In this document: positions 52,339 through 61,516 of the stretch, in pieces
Layout: each line of letters opens with the position of its first letter
How positions within the stretch are numbered: position 1 is the first letter of the stretch
NCBI GenBank assembly: GCA_031548025.1
Contig: JAVBRM010000136.1
Location: forward strand, 13,521 to 77,520
DNA from: UBA5239 sp031548025
GTDB taxonomy: Bacteria; Verrucomicrobiota; Lentisphaeria; Victivallales; Victivallaceae
Direction: 5' to 3'
Length of the DNA stretch: 64,000 bases
Notes under the pieces: generated by a model
What the model was told of the DNA's origin: nothing
What the model saw: only the letters and a program-made list of their open reading frames with translations
The model's database searches: none
Position numbers and translations under genes: made by a program

Positions 52339-52474
52339 AATTGAAAATGGAAAATTGAAAATGGAAAATGAAAGAAAGAGAAAAATCTCCTTGCTCCTTT
52401 TCGGCCGGCAAATAATTATGAAACAGCTGTAATTCTCTTTCCAATTTTCAATTTTCCATTTTCCATTTTCAATT
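52339..52474. repeat. Inverted AATTGAAAATGG repeat
   Basis: Left arm 52339-52380 is made of AATTGAAAATGGAAAATTGA-type units. The right arm 52431-52474 is its imperfect complement, with about 50 bases between. The same unit occurs at 24804-24835. A short frame across it encodes only repeat-derived Lys/Glu/Asn and Phe/Ile-rich peptide and is not a gene. It fills most of the gap before the YgiQ gene. Confidence 0.75.
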
Positions 52475-52526
52475 AAGAAAAATTGCGTATGACGTTGACT
52501 CAATATACGTTCCAAAAGCAAAAATG

Positions 52527-54254
52527 TCAATTTCTTCTTTGTCCGGGATGCGGCCGGGTCCGCTTTTTTTTCAGGACCTGGATCTGCGGGCGGCGCTCGG
52601 CCAGGCCGCGATTGACCTGAATCGGTTCACCATCGGAAGTCTTGCCGGTATAATACATGGCCGCCCCCATGGTCATCGGCAGCGGGATGTAATCCTGAAC
52701 CTGCTGCGGACTCCAATTGTGGCGGTTGAGAAAGTCATCGACGGTTTTCATTTCGCTCTCGGTGCACCCGGGAAAATTGGAGATGAACAACGGAATCAGG
52801 TATTGTTCCTTTCCGGCCTGACGGCTCTCTTCCTCAAAAAATTCCTTGAACTTATAAAAATCATCGGCGGAATTTTTACGCATCAATTGCAAGACCCGCG
52901 GGTGAAGGTGTTCCGGCGCGACTTTCATATGGCCGGAAACGTGTTTGTGCACCAATTCACGCATCAACTCTTTCTGTTTCACCGCCAGGTCGAGGCGGAT
53001 ACCGGAGTTGATGTAAAGGTGTTTGACCCCGGGAATGGCGCTGACTTTGCGCATCAGCTCAAGCTGACTCTTGCCGTCGGCGACATAATTGGGACAGGGC
53101 TGGGGAACCATGCACGAGGAACGGCGGCATTTGGCGCAGATGCCGGTGTCTTTGGCATAGCTGCCGTAAATATTGCCGGCGGCCCCGCCGATATCGGAAA
53201 CAGTTCCTTTGAACTGTTTGGACTTCAGGAGTTGATGGACGTCTTTGATCACCGATTCATGACTGCGCGAAGTTATCGCCCTGCCCTGGTGCGATACCAG
53301 ACCGCAAAACGAGCACCCGCCCGGACAGCCGCGCACCGCCGGGATCGAGTTGCTGATGGCGTCATAAGCCGGAATCCGTCCTTTATAATAAGGATGGGGA
53401 CGGCGCGCAAACGGCAACTCATGAACATGATCCAGTTCGGCGGAAGTCAACGGTTCCGGCGGCGGCTCCACCACCAGCACCCGGTCGCCGTAACGCTGGT
53501 ACAACCCGCGCCCGGCATACGGGTTCATTTCACGCTCCACCAAGACGGTTTCAGTCATCAGGGCGTCGCGCTCGTGCTGCATCGTATCCCAATCCGGCAG
53601 TTCGACATAATTACTGAAATCAAAGCTTTCCGCTTCTTTCTTGCCCAGAAAAACCACCGAACCGCGGATTTTGCGGAGCGGACGCCCTTCCCTCAAGCAT
53701 TCGGCGATCTCGATAATGGTTTTTTCGCCCTGTCCATACATGCCGATTTCGGCCCTGCTGTCGACCAGGACGCCGGGGCGGAGTTTGTCCTGCCAGTAAT
53801 CATAATGAGCCACCCGGCGCAAGCTGGACTCCATGCCGCCGTTAAGGATCGGCAGTCCCGGAAAAGCCTGGCGCGCCAGTTGCGAATAAACGACCAGGGC
53901 GTGCGGCGGGCGCAATCCCGGCGTGCCGTTTTCGGAATAGGCGTCATCCCGGCGCAAGCGCCGCCCGGCGGTATAAAGGTTGACCATGGAATCCATGTTG
54001 CCGGACGAAATGGCGCAGGCCAACAGCGGACGGCCGAGTTTCTGCAGTGAACCGGCGTCGCGCCAATCCGGCTGGGCGATAATGCCGCAGCGGTATCCGG
54101 CGTCGAGCAGCAGCCGCCCGACCAGAGAAATACCATATGACGGATGATCGACGTAGCAATCTCCGGTTACCAGAAGGATATCGAGCTGATCCCAGCCGAG
54201 TTTGTCCATTTCCTGCCTGGACATCGGCATGAATTCGGGAGTATAATGAGTCAT
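52527..54254 (-). CDS. ygiQ: YgiQ-family radical SAM protein
   Basis: A 575-residue radical SAM protein of the YgiQ (UPF0313) family. The cluster motif CxxxCxxC is visible in RGCPGGCSFCGLVSHQG (about 295-311), preceded by the YgiQ N-terminal domain (DILLVTGDCYVDHPSYG, SSGNMDSMVNLYTAGRRLRRDD, MESSLRRVAHYDYW). The C-terminal extension KVAPEHLHPRVL and FPGCTESEM also fits. The family's reaction is not established. Length is toward the short end for the family. Adjacent genes (repeat upstream side, hypothetical protein) give no hint of partner; the hypothetical gene upstream is separated by only five bases. Confidence 0.93.
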   Translation of the reverse strand: MTHYTPEFMPMSRQEMDKLGWDQLDILLVTGDCYVDHPSYGISLVGRLLLDAGYRCGIIAQPDWRDAGSLQKLGRPLLACAISSGNMDSMVNLYTAGRRLRRDDAYSENGTPGLRPPHALVVYSQLARQAFPGLPILNGGMESSLRRVAHYDYWQDKLRPGVLVDSRAEIGMYGQGEKTIIEIAECLREGRPLRKIRGSVVFLGKKEAESFDFSNYVELPDWDTMQHERDALMTETVLVEREMNPYAGRGLYQRYGDRVLVVEPPPEPLTSAELDHVHELPFARRPHPYYKGRIPAYDAISNSIPAVRGCPGGCSFCGLVSHQGRAITSRSHESVIKDVHQLLKSKQFKGTVSDIGGAAGNIYGSYAKDTGICAKCRRSSCMVPQPCPNYVADGKSQLELMRKVSAIPGVKHLYINSGIRLDLAVKQKELMRELVHKHVSGHMKVAPEHLHPRVLQLMRKNSADDFYKFKEFFEEESRQAGKEQYLIPLFISNFPGCTESEMKTVDDFLNRHNWSPQQVQDYIPLPMTMGAAMYYTGKTSDGEPIQVNRGLAERRPQIQVLKKKRTRPHPGQRRN

Positions 54255-54259
54255 AAATT

Positions 54260-54790
54260 TTACGGTTGTTCCGGCATCATGCCGCTCTCCGGAATTTTGG
54301 CGATTCCGGTAAAGTCTGCCGAGCCGAGATAGTTAAACGGTATTTTCAGGCGGCTGCGGCGACGGCTGCCGTAGTTGTATTCCAAGTTCATTTCCACCGG
54401 TTTACCCTCTTCGCCTTTCGGATCTTCGATCCGGAAAAGCAGAGAATAATCATTACCGGTCGAAGTCGTATCCAGCTTCCATGTCTTGCCGTCGAAATCA
54501 CCGGTACCGCTCTTGATGGCGATACATGGATAAGTATTCAAGGCATCGGAAAGGCTGTAATCATAGATACTGATGCTCCGTCCCTGGTCCAGGCGGCAAA
54601 CCACTACAGCATAAGCGGGTTTATTGTATTTGGCAGAGAAGGCGAATTTTTCCGGATTGACGACTTTGACGTCGTTACCGGTAATCTCGGCACAAGCTAT
54701 CCTGCCCGATTGAAAACGCCACATGGCCGCATAGAGTGTTCCGGCTGATCCGATCACCGCCGCCATCAATATCCAGTATGCTTTTTTCAT
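54260..54790 (-). CDS. Exported or anchored hypothetical protein
   Basis: A 176-residue protein with an N-terminal hydrophobic segment (about 5-22, WILMAAVIGSAGTLYAAM), either signal peptide or anchor, and a beta-rich body (YAVVVCRLDQGRSISIYDYSL, LEYNYGSRRRSRLKIPF). I chose ATG 54790, with an AGGGG site upstream, over an earlier start that would bury the hydrophobic segment. It precedes ygiQ by five bases and may share its transcript. No recognised family. Confidence 0.65.
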   Translation of the reverse strand: MKKAYWILMAAVIGSAGTLYAAMWRFQSGRIACAEITGNDVKVVNPEKFAFSAKYNKPAYAVVVCRLDQGRSISIYDYSLSDALNTYPCIAIKSGTGDFDGKTWKLDTTSTGNDYSLLFRIEDPKGEEGKPVEMNLEYNYGSRRRSRLKIPFNYLGSADFTGIAKIPESGMMPEQP

Positions 54791-55030
54791 CTTCACAAAC
54801 CCCTGTTGCTTCCAACTGGTATTATAGTCCGAATTTCCGCCAAAAGCAAGCCGGTTATTATAAAAATCGCGAAGTCGGAGAGTCGGACTTCTTTTTGATT
54901 CGGCGATGTTTTTCACTTTTTATGACAATTCAAGAGAAAAACACTTGCCTTTAAGTACACTTTGTGCTAAGTTTAACACTGGAAATATAATTAATAATCT
55001 CGCTGGAGAAAACTAAACAGGTCGAGGATA

Positions 55031-57496
55031 ATGCGTTTTCAATGTCCTTTATGCCATAAGCTGGTAGCCGTCGATGACTCGGAGATGGGCAATCAGGTGC
55101 AATGCGGACACTGCAATGAGGTGGTATCGGTACCACCCTCGCGGTTTGCGTCCGGTTCCGTCATTGCCGATTTTGTGATCATGAAGGAAATCGGACGCGG
55201 CGGCATGGGGGTAGTATACCTCGCCCATCAGATTTCACTGGACCGGCCCGCCGCATTGAAGATTCTCCAGGACAATTATGCCAACAACGCCGAATTCGTC
55301 GTCAACTTCATCAAAGAAGCGCGACTGGCCGCCAAATTGAACCACCCCCACATCGTCCAGGCGTATGCCGTCGGTGAAGATGAGGGGGTTTTTTATTTCG
55401 CCATGGAATATATCGACGGCGAAACCATGAAAGCGGTATTGCGCCGGGAAAAAGTTCTTCAGATCGAACAGGCGGTTACCCTCATTCAGCAGGTGGCGGA
55501 GGCCCTTGACTGCGCGTGGAAGGAACAAAAGCTGGTTCACCGCGACATCAAGCCCGACAATATCATGTTGACCAAGAAAAATCAGGCCAAACTGGCCGAC
55601 CTCGGTTTGTCGCAGGTGGCCGGCGAACCGGACGAAGACGAAGACAGCGACGAGGTCATGGGAACCCCTCAGTATATCAGCCCGGAACAATTGACCGGTG
55701 CCCCGGTGGACGTCCGCAGCGACATTTACAGCCTGGGGGCGACTTTTTACCAGTTTGTGACCGGCCGTTTCCCTTATGAAGGGCGCAGCGGCACCGAAAT
55801 AGCCCGTAAGCACCTGGAAGCGGAACTGGTTCCGCCGAACCAGATCAATCCCAATGTACCGGAAGCCGTAAGTCAGGTCATCTGCAAAATGATGATGAAA
55901 AACATCAACGACCGTTATCAGGATGCGGAATCGTTGGTGGAAGACCTGCGGATCATCCGCCGCGGCAAAGGCACCAGCGGGTTGACTCTGCCCAAGGCCT
56001 TCAATACCCAGACGGGCTCGGTACAACGGCCGAACCTGGCCAGCAGCGCGCCATCGCTCCAAGTCCCCAAGTTGCAACTCAATCCCCAGGCCGGCACCGG
56101 TTCGCAATCCCAGCCGACCCCGAAAATCGGCGTCAAATCCACCATCGGCCTGAAACGCGACGGCGCCAATGTTTCCCAGGATACCCAGGCGTCTCCGGCA
56201 CCTGGTGATACATCGTCCAGCCCGGACTCGCCCACCGGGGGAATCCGGCCGTTGTTCGCCGATGAAAAGGAAAATCCCCAGACCCATACCAACAACAATC
56301 TGGTACTGGATCCCAAGGGCGTCGAGGATTTGAAAGACTTTAAACCGCGCCGCAAAGTGGTGAAGATAACTCTCCTGGTCGTTACCTTGATTCTCTTGGC
56401 CTGCGGAGGCGGAGTCGGCGTACTTTTTTATCTCCAGAAGGAGTCACCGGAAGAAGCGCCGCCGCCGGATACCACCGTTGCCGTCGACTCGTATATCAAA
56501 AATATCGACGAGATGATGAAGATTTTCAGCGCCGATCCCACCAAGGAAAAAGAATTCCTGAATCTGGTCGATTCGTTCCTGGAAAAATATCCGGAACCGA
56601 AAACCCCGGAACAACAGCGCAAACTGAAAGACCTGCTGACCGTCTATGTGCCGATCGATGAGAAATTGCGGGTAATTCCGGCCCGTCAGCAGGCCAGAAG
56701 CAAGCACGAAGATGAGATCAAAGTCGCCCGTGAGCTCGCGGAACAACAGGAAGCCATTCGCAAACAACAGCAGGAAGAAGCCGCCCGGATCAAAAAAGAA
56801 GAAGAAGACCGCAAGCGCGCCCAGGCCGAAGAACAACGCAAGCAGCAGGAACAGGATAAAAAATATATGGCGGCCATGACTGCAATGAAAATCAAAGTGC
56901 CTTATCAGTTGACCACTATGATTCAGGGCAACAAGCTTGACGACATAGACCAGCTTGTAGTAACCGCCAATCAGGAAGTCGATGCTTTCCAGACCGCCAC
57001 CCCCAACGTCCTGGCTGCCGCCAAGGCCCTGAAAACTTATTTGACTACCGCCATCAAGGATTTGAAAACCGGCCGCGAATACCATACGCTTCTCTACAAC
57101 AGCGGCGATACTTTCCAAGGCAAGCAAGTCGAACTCCGGACAAATGAGGCGCGGATGCTGTTGCGGATAGTCAATATCAAAAACCGGGTCATCCACACCG
57201 TAGACTCCATTTCCAACCGTACGGTGAATTTGAATATCGATGAAATGGATGAAGAATTGCTCAATCTCATAATCGGCAGGATCGAACGCTGGCAGCGGAT
57301 CACCAATATGCGATTCTATATCCAACTCTATACGGCGGAGTATCTGCCGGCCATGAACCCGGCCGACGAATTCTGGACCAAGGAGTTGAGTGCCTGGCAA
57401 TCCAATTACTTCCGGGAAAAGCTCAAAACGCTCAAAGGCCCGGAGCTATCCGAATACCGTAAAAAGTTCGGATCCCTGAAAACCTTTCCGAAATAG
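55031..57496 (+). CDS. Transmembrane Ser/Thr protein kinase with N-terminal zinc ribbon
   Basis: An 821-residue Hanks-type kinase. Residues 5-28 form a CxxC...CxxC zinc ribbon (Cys5, Cys8, Cys25, Cys28). The kinase domain (about 45-310) has GRGGMG (55-60), Lys77, HRDIKPDN with Asp172, and Asp190 in DLGLS in place of DFG, so all catalytic residues are present. A Pro/Ser-rich linker leads to one membrane helix (about 442-464) and a long charged coiled-coil plus C-terminal domain outside (about 475-815). Typical of PVC-group kinases that sense envelope signals. Next genes, a phosphoesterase and a cation channel, follow closely (12-base gap), which suggests linked function. Confidence 0.92.
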   Translation: MRFQCPLCHKLVAVDDSEMGNQVQCGHCNEVVSVPPSRFASGSVIADFVIMKEIGRGGMGVVYLAHQISLDRPAALKILQDNYANNAEFVVNFIKEARLAAKLNHPHIVQAYAVGEDEGVFYFAMEYIDGETMKAVLRREKVLQIEQAVTLIQQVAEALDCAWKEQKLVHRDIKPDNIMLTKKNQAKLADLGLSQVAGEPDEDEDSDEVMGTPQYISPEQLTGAPVDVRSDIYSLGATFYQFVTGRFPYEGRSGTEIARKHLEAELVPPNQINPNVPEAVSQVICKMMMKNINDRYQDAESLVEDLRIIRRGKGTSGLTLPKAFNTQTGSVQRPNLASSAPSLQVPKLQLNPQAGTGSQSQPTPKIGVKSTIGLKRDGANVSQDTQASPAPGDTSSSPDSPTGGIRPLFADEKENPQTHTNNNLVLDPKGVEDLKDFKPRRKVVKITLLVVTLILLACGGGVGVLFYLQKESPEEAPPPDTTVAVDSYIKNIDEMMKIFSADPTKEKEFLNLVDSFLEKYPEPKTPEQQRKLKDLLTVYVPIDEKLRVIPARQQARSKHEDEIKVARELAEQQEAIRKQQQEEAARIKKEEEDRKRAQAEEQRKQQEQDKKYMAAMTAMKIKVPYQLTTMIQGNKLDDIDQLVVTANQEVDAFQTATPNVLAAAKALKTYLTTAIKDLKTGREYHTLLYNSGDTFQGKQVELRTNEARMLLRIVNIKNRVIHTVDSISNRTVNLNIDEMDEELLNLIIGRIERWQRITNMRFYIQLYTAEYLPAMNPADEFWTKELSAWQSNYFREKLKTLKGPELSEYRKKFGSLKTFPK

Positions 57497-57508
57497 TCCG
57501 GTAACACC

Positions 57509-58306
57509 ATGAAAATCATACACTTTTCCGATCCCCACGCCGGAGGTCCGGCGGAAGACTGGATGGCCTACATCGACAAACGCTGGGTCGGTGCATTCAA
57601 TTACCGTTTCCGGCGGCGTTATCAACATGATTTGAGTCTGTTGGACAAAGCGGTGGCCTATATCCTGGCCAACCCTCCGGATGTCGCGGTATGCACCGGC
57701 GACCTGACTTCCACCGGCCAACCCGGTGAATTCCAACAGGTGCTGGATATCCTGAAACCGCTGGTAAATTCCGGAATCCCGTTTCTCTATGTACCGGGTA
57801 ATCATGACTGCTACGTCAAGCGCCGCCGTTGCCGTGAAGCCGTGGCCCAGGCGGTTTATTTCCTCTGCGGCTATCAGTTGAACGAACTGCCGCTGGTCAA
57901 AACCATTGCCGGAGTCGATTTTATCCTGGTCCATGAAAGCCGCCCCACCAATCTGATCTCGTCGTGCGGCTACCTGACCCACGAGACCTCCAGATTCGTC
58001 ACCGGCTTCTGCGAACAGCCCAAAAAACGGCCGCGGATTATCATCGGACATTATCCGTTGATCGAAGAACAACCGGTTTTGCGAGCCCGCCACCGCCTCT
58101 GGGGGCAGCGGGAAGTCGTCAAACTGCTTCATGACCAAGTCATCGATATTTCGCTGTGCGGCCACATTCACCGGCCTTTCGCCAAAGTCGACGCCGGGGG
58201 ACGCGGCGAATACAGCGCCGGCTCCGTCACCCGCAACGGCACCATGGCGGAAATCGAATACCTTCCGGATAAAAATAATTTCACCCGTCGTCTGGTTGAG
58301 CTATGA
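57509..58306 (+). CDS. Calcineurin-like metallophosphoesterase
   Basis: A 265-residue cytoplasmic metal-dependent phosphoesterase with the complete motif set: FSDPHAGG (D8, H10), CTGDLTSTG, PGNHDC (about 93-98), IIGHYPL and CGHIHRPF, giving a two-metal site. The family hydrolyses cyclic nucleotides, phosphoesters or pyrophosphates; substrate is not predictable from this sequence. It overlaps the Ktr-type gene by four bases and follows the kinase gene, so a regulatory nucleotide acting on ion uptake is possible but unproved. Confidence 0.88.
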   Translation: MKIIHFSDPHAGGPAEDWMAYIDKRWVGAFNYRFRRRYQHDLSLLDKAVAYILANPPDVAVCTGDLTSTGQPGEFQQVLDILKPLVNSGIPFLYVPGNHDCYVKRRRCREAVAQAVYFLCGYQLNELPLVKTIAGVDFILVHESRPTNLISSCGYLTHETSRFVTGFCEQPKKRPRIIIGHYPLIEEQPVLRARHRLWGQREVVKLLHDQVIDISLCGHIHRPFAKVDAGGRGEYSAGSVTRNGTMAEIEYLPDKNNFTRRLVEL

Positions 58307-59583
58307 ATCCGTTTCGCAGAAAAAATTTTTACCTGATTGCCTCATTCTTCGGTTTGATCCTGGTAGGAATGATTTTTCTCAAAATGCCGTTCGTCACCCA
58401 CACGGACGGGGTCAGTTGGGAAGACGCCTTTTTCACTTCGGCGGCGGCGGTTTGTGTAACCAACATGTGCAATCTGGCGACTTCCGGCTTTAACGTGCCG
58501 GGACAGTTGGTCCTGCTGGGGCTTATCCAGATCGGCGGGCTCGGAATGATGGCGCTGGCGGTTTCTCTGGTCATGCTGATCGGCCAGGGCATCGGCGACG
58601 ACAGCCATACCGGACTCGGCAGTAACCGCCACCTGAGCCGCTCCGAAATCCAGGAATTGATCAGGACCGTGATAAATTATACTTTCGCCATCGAAGGAAT
58701 CGGCTTTATCCTGTTGACCCTGGCCTTCATGGGGCACGGCATGCCCCTGCGCGAAGCCGGATATTACGGGTTGTTTCATTCGGTTTCGGCATTCTGCAAT
58801 GCCGGTTTTACGCCGTTCGCCAACAACCTCGCGGGGGTCAACTCTTTTGTTAAAATCATCATTTCCTTGCTGATCATTGCCGGGGGACTGGGATTTTTCG
58901 TAATTTACGACCTGATGTCGCACTTCAAACACCACACCCGGCTGCAGATAAACAGCAAAATCGTCCTTATCGCCTCCGCCATTCTGATAACCGGCGGCGC
59001 GGTCGCCATCAAAGTCCTCGAGGCTCACCATATTTCCTGGCTGGACTCCTATTTCATGGCGGTATCCGCCAGGAGCGCCGGTTTTTTCACGGTGGCTCCG
59101 GTTTCACTGCACGCCGGTTCGCTGATCATCATCAGCGGATTGATGCTGATCGGCTGCTCGCCGAACTCCACCGGCGGCGGCATTCATACCACCGCCATCG
59201 CCATGATCTTCCTGGCGGTATACAATGCTTTCAAGGGCAACACCAAGCTTCTGCTGTTCCGCCGCGAAATACCGTTGCGTTACGCGCTGCGGGCATTTGC
59301 CGTGACCGTATCGTTTCTGGCGACCGCCTCCCTGGTCTCTCTAATCATTTCCACTCTTTACGGGCAATCGCTGAAAGTGGTGGGGTTTGAGATCTGCGCG
59401 GCCATTTCCAATGCCGGCATGCCGCTGACTTTCGACGAGTCGCAAGATTTTTTCATCCGCCTTATGACGGCGGGTTGTATGTTTCTCGGGCGCATCGGCC
59501 CATTAACGATATTTCTGTTTTTTTTGCGCGAAAGGCGCGTCAGCCGTTTGGCATATCCGCAGGAAAGGATTATCTTAGGTTAA
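58303..59583 (+). CDS. Ktr/Trk-type cation uptake membrane subunit
   Basis: A 426-residue polytopic membrane protein of the TrkH/KtrB family (about eight to ten helices), normally a potassium channel subunit gated by an RCK protein. The four pore loops are visible: first CVTNM (52-54 VTN), second SAFCNAGF, third SARSAGFFT, fourth AISNAGMPL. The first loop has Asn54 where the conserved selectivity-filter Gly normally stands, and GGIKT of KtrB reads GGGIHTT. The other three Gly are kept. The downstream gene encodes its RCK partner. Ion selectivity may differ from potassium; otherwise family is secure. Confidence 0.9.
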   Translation: MNPFRRKNFYLIASFFGLILVGMIFLKMPFVTHTDGVSWEDAFFTSAAAVCVTNMCNLATSGFNVPGQLVLLGLIQIGGLGMMALAVSLVMLIGQGIGDDSHTGLGSNRHLSRSEIQELIRTVINYTFAIEGIGFILLTLAFMGHGMPLREAGYYGLFHSVSAFCNAGFTPFANNLAGVNSFVKIIISLLIIAGGLGFFVIYDLMSHFKHHTRLQINSKIVLIASAILITGGAVAIKVLEAHHISWLDSYFMAVSARSAGFFTVAPVSLHAGSLIIISGLMLIGCSPNSTGGGIHTTAIAMIFLAVYNAFKGNTKLLLFRREIPLRYALRAFAVTVSFLATASLVSLIISTLYGQSLKVVGFEICAAISNAGMPLTFDESQDFFIRLMTAGCMFLGRIGPLTIFLFFLRERRVSRLAYPQERIILG

Positions 59584-59599
59584 AAAGGAGTATGAAGTT

Positions 59600-60250
59600 A
59601 TGAAAGGAAATTACGCCGTAATGGGGCTGGGAATATTCGGGGTGAAACTGGCAACCGACCTCAGCAGTAACGGACACTATGTCGTCGCGGTCGATCACGA
59701 CCCGGCGGTAATCGCGGAAATCAAGGACAAAGTCGCCACCGCCATTATTGCCGACGTCAGCAACGCCGACGTCATCAAAGAGCTGGATGTCAGCAAGTTC
59801 ACCGCCATCATCCTCAGCATGAGCGGACATTTTGAAAATCAGATCATCGCCCTGACTCTGCTCAAGCAGGAAGGCGCGGTCAACGTCATCGCCAAAGCCA
59901 AATCCCCGCTCCAGAAGCGGATTCTGCTGCGGCTCGGCGCCCATGAAGTGATCCTCCCGGACTTCGACGTGGCGGAGCGCTATGCCAAACGTCTCTCCAT
60001 GAGCAACGTCGCCGACATGATCGAGTTCAAAGGCGGCACCATTGCCGACGTCACCGTGCCGGAAAGCATGTCCGGACATACCATCCGCGAACTCGATTTG
60101 CGCAACCGCTACAATATCACGATCCTCCTGATCAACAAAGCCGGCGAAGAAAGCCGCACGGTCTGGACTCCGGATATCGTCCTGGAAGTCGGCGACAAGA
60201 TGACCATCTTCGGCCAGGAAAAAGAAATCACCCAGGCTTTTCAGGGATAA
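59600..60250 (+). CDS. KtrA/TrkA-type RCK regulatory subunit
   Basis: A 216-residue cytoplasmic RCK protein: Rossmann nucleotide-binding domain (GLGIFGVKLA at 9-18, VDHDP at about 31, SMSGHFENQI) and TrkA_C domain (about 135-215, GGTIADVTVP...). It gates the neighbouring channel subunit in response to bound nucleotides. AAGGAG is present 12 bases upstream. Single RCK-N/RCK-C domains match KtrA rather than the doubled TrkA. Confidence 0.93.
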   Translation: MKGNYAVMGLGIFGVKLATDLSSNGHYVVAVDHDPAVIAEIKDKVATAIIADVSNADVIKELDVSKFTAIILSMSGHFENQIIALTLLKQEGAVNVIAKAKSPLQKRILLRLGAHEVILPDFDVAERYAKRLSMSNVADMIEFKGGTIADVTVPESMSGHTIRELDLRNRYNITILLINKAGEESRTVWTPDIVLEVGDKMTIFGQEKEITQAFQG

Positions 60251-60257
60251 GACCACC

Positions 60258-60719
60258 ATGCCGAATCAATACAATATTGTCCTGGTCCATCCGGAAATTC
60301 CGCAGAATACCGGCGGCATCGGCCGCCTTTGCGTCTCCACCAATACCCGGCTACACCTGATTGAACCGCTCGGATTTTCCCTGGACGACCGCTACGTCAA
60401 GCGCGCCGGCATGGATTACTGGCCGCATGTCGAATTGTCGATTCACAAGAATTGGGAGGTGTTTTTGGAGGCCAATCCCGGCGCGGTCATGTATTTTTTC
60501 ACCACCAAAACCACCCGGACTTATTGGGATTGCCCCTATGAAAAGGATTCATTCCTGGTTTTCGGCAACGAGGGTTCCGGCCTGCCGTCGGATTTCTATG
60601 AGCGTTACAATGAAAGCATGTACACCATTCCTATGCCCGGCAAGTTTTTCCGCAGCCTGAACTTAGCCAATTCCGCCGCCGTAGCGCTATACGAAGGATT
60701 GCGCCGCCAGTCGTTATAG
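60258..60719 (+). CDS. trmL: tRNA (cytidine(34)-2'-O)-methyltransferase
   Basis: A 153-residue SPOUT methyltransferase that methylates the wobble base 34 of leucine tRNAs. Signature segments are IVLVHPEIPQNTGGIGR, LHLIEPLGFSLDD, VFGNEGSGLP, PMPGKFFRSLNLANSAAVALYE, which form the knotted SAM site. Length is standard for TrmL. It follows the KtrA gene by seven bases and converges on the IclR gene with a six-base overlap. Confidence 0.94.
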   Translation: MPNQYNIVLVHPEIPQNTGGIGRLCVSTNTRLHLIEPLGFSLDDRYVKRAGMDYWPHVELSIHKNWEVFLEANPGAVMYFFTTKTTRTYWDCPYEKDSFLVFGNEGSGLPSDFYERYNESMYTIPMPGKFFRSLNLANSAAVALYEGLRRQSL

Positions 60720-61481
60720 TTTATCGCGAATGGCGAACAGGGTTTCGTGGATTTCGGCGAAAATCTGCTGTTTTCTTTCCGGCGTCAGCCGGAATAGGGG
60801 CATATACATTCCCAATCCCCCCAGGATCATGCCGGAACTGTCCAGCAACGGAAACGCGGCGGCATAAACTTCCTTGCCGGGATAATCTTCAGCAAAACCC
60901 GCGGTTCGGAGGCGGCTCAAGTACTCGTCCAGTTGTTGGCGGCTGTCGATGCCGTCCCATTCCCGCCCCGGCAAACCGTTGAGTTCGACAAATAGGTCAA
61001 GTTCGCGAGCGGAGGCGAAAGCCAGCATAATCCGGGTGGATACCAGATGGTAAGCCATGTTGTCCTGTTCGGCGCTGCGAGTCTCCACCACAATCGGGGA
61101 CATCCCCTGGCGACGCAGCAGAACTTTGCGCATACCGTTGAAAAGTGTCGCCACTACCAATGATTCGCCGATATCGGCGGCCAGACGTTCGAGCACCGCC
61201 GGCATCACTTTCATGAGGCTGGAGGCAACCCGCGCGCCCCGGCTCATGCCGAAACACTTGGGCCCGGGAACATACAAACGGTCGCCGGCCCGCCCGATAT
61301 ATCCGGCCATTTCCATGGTTTTCAGGATATTGCGGGCGGTGGTCGGCTGGATTTCCAGCGCGCCGGCGACCTCGGAAAGGCCGACACCGGGCTTCACCAT
61401 CGATTGCTCCATGACGAAATCCAGTGCGGCCAGTGCTTTTAATACCGATTTAACGGTTCCTGTGTCTTCTTTTACTATCAT
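60714..61481 (-). CDS. IclR-family regulator
   Basis: A 255-residue IclR regulator with winged helix (about 8-70: VLKALAALDFVMEQ, GLSEVAGALEIQPTTARNILKTMEMAGYI) and effector domain (about 85-250). The ATG comes right after GAGG, so the ribosome site is crowded; another start cannot be excluded. It lies downstream of, and co-oriented with, the tandem iron-sulfur protein gene (35-base gap), for which paired palindromes at 63855-63889 are candidate binding sites. Confidence 0.88.
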   Translation of the reverse strand: MIVKEDTGTVKSVLKALAALDFVMEQSMVKPGVGLSEVAGALEIQPTTARNILKTMEMAGYIGRAGDRLYVPGPKCFGMSRGARVASSLMKVMPAVLERLAADIGESLVVATLFNGMRKVLLRRQGMSPIVVETRSAEQDNMAYHLVSTRIMLAFASARELDLFVELNGLPGREWDGIDSRQQLDEYLSRLRTAGFAEDYPGKEVYAAAFPLLDSSGMILGGLGMYMPLFRLTPERKQQIFAEIHETLFAIRDKL

Positions 61482-61516
61482 CCTCTACTATAGTCCGAAG
61501 AGCTCCAAAAAGCAAG

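Noticed and set aside
52333..52530. Short minus-strand frame of 65 codons
   Set aside because: It is translated repeat sequence, rich in Lys/Glu/Asn and then Phe/Ile, without ribosome site or conservation signal.
52524..54050. 508-codon plus-strand frame opposite ygiQ
   Set aside because: The radical SAM motif is on the minus strand; the other frame is a shadow.
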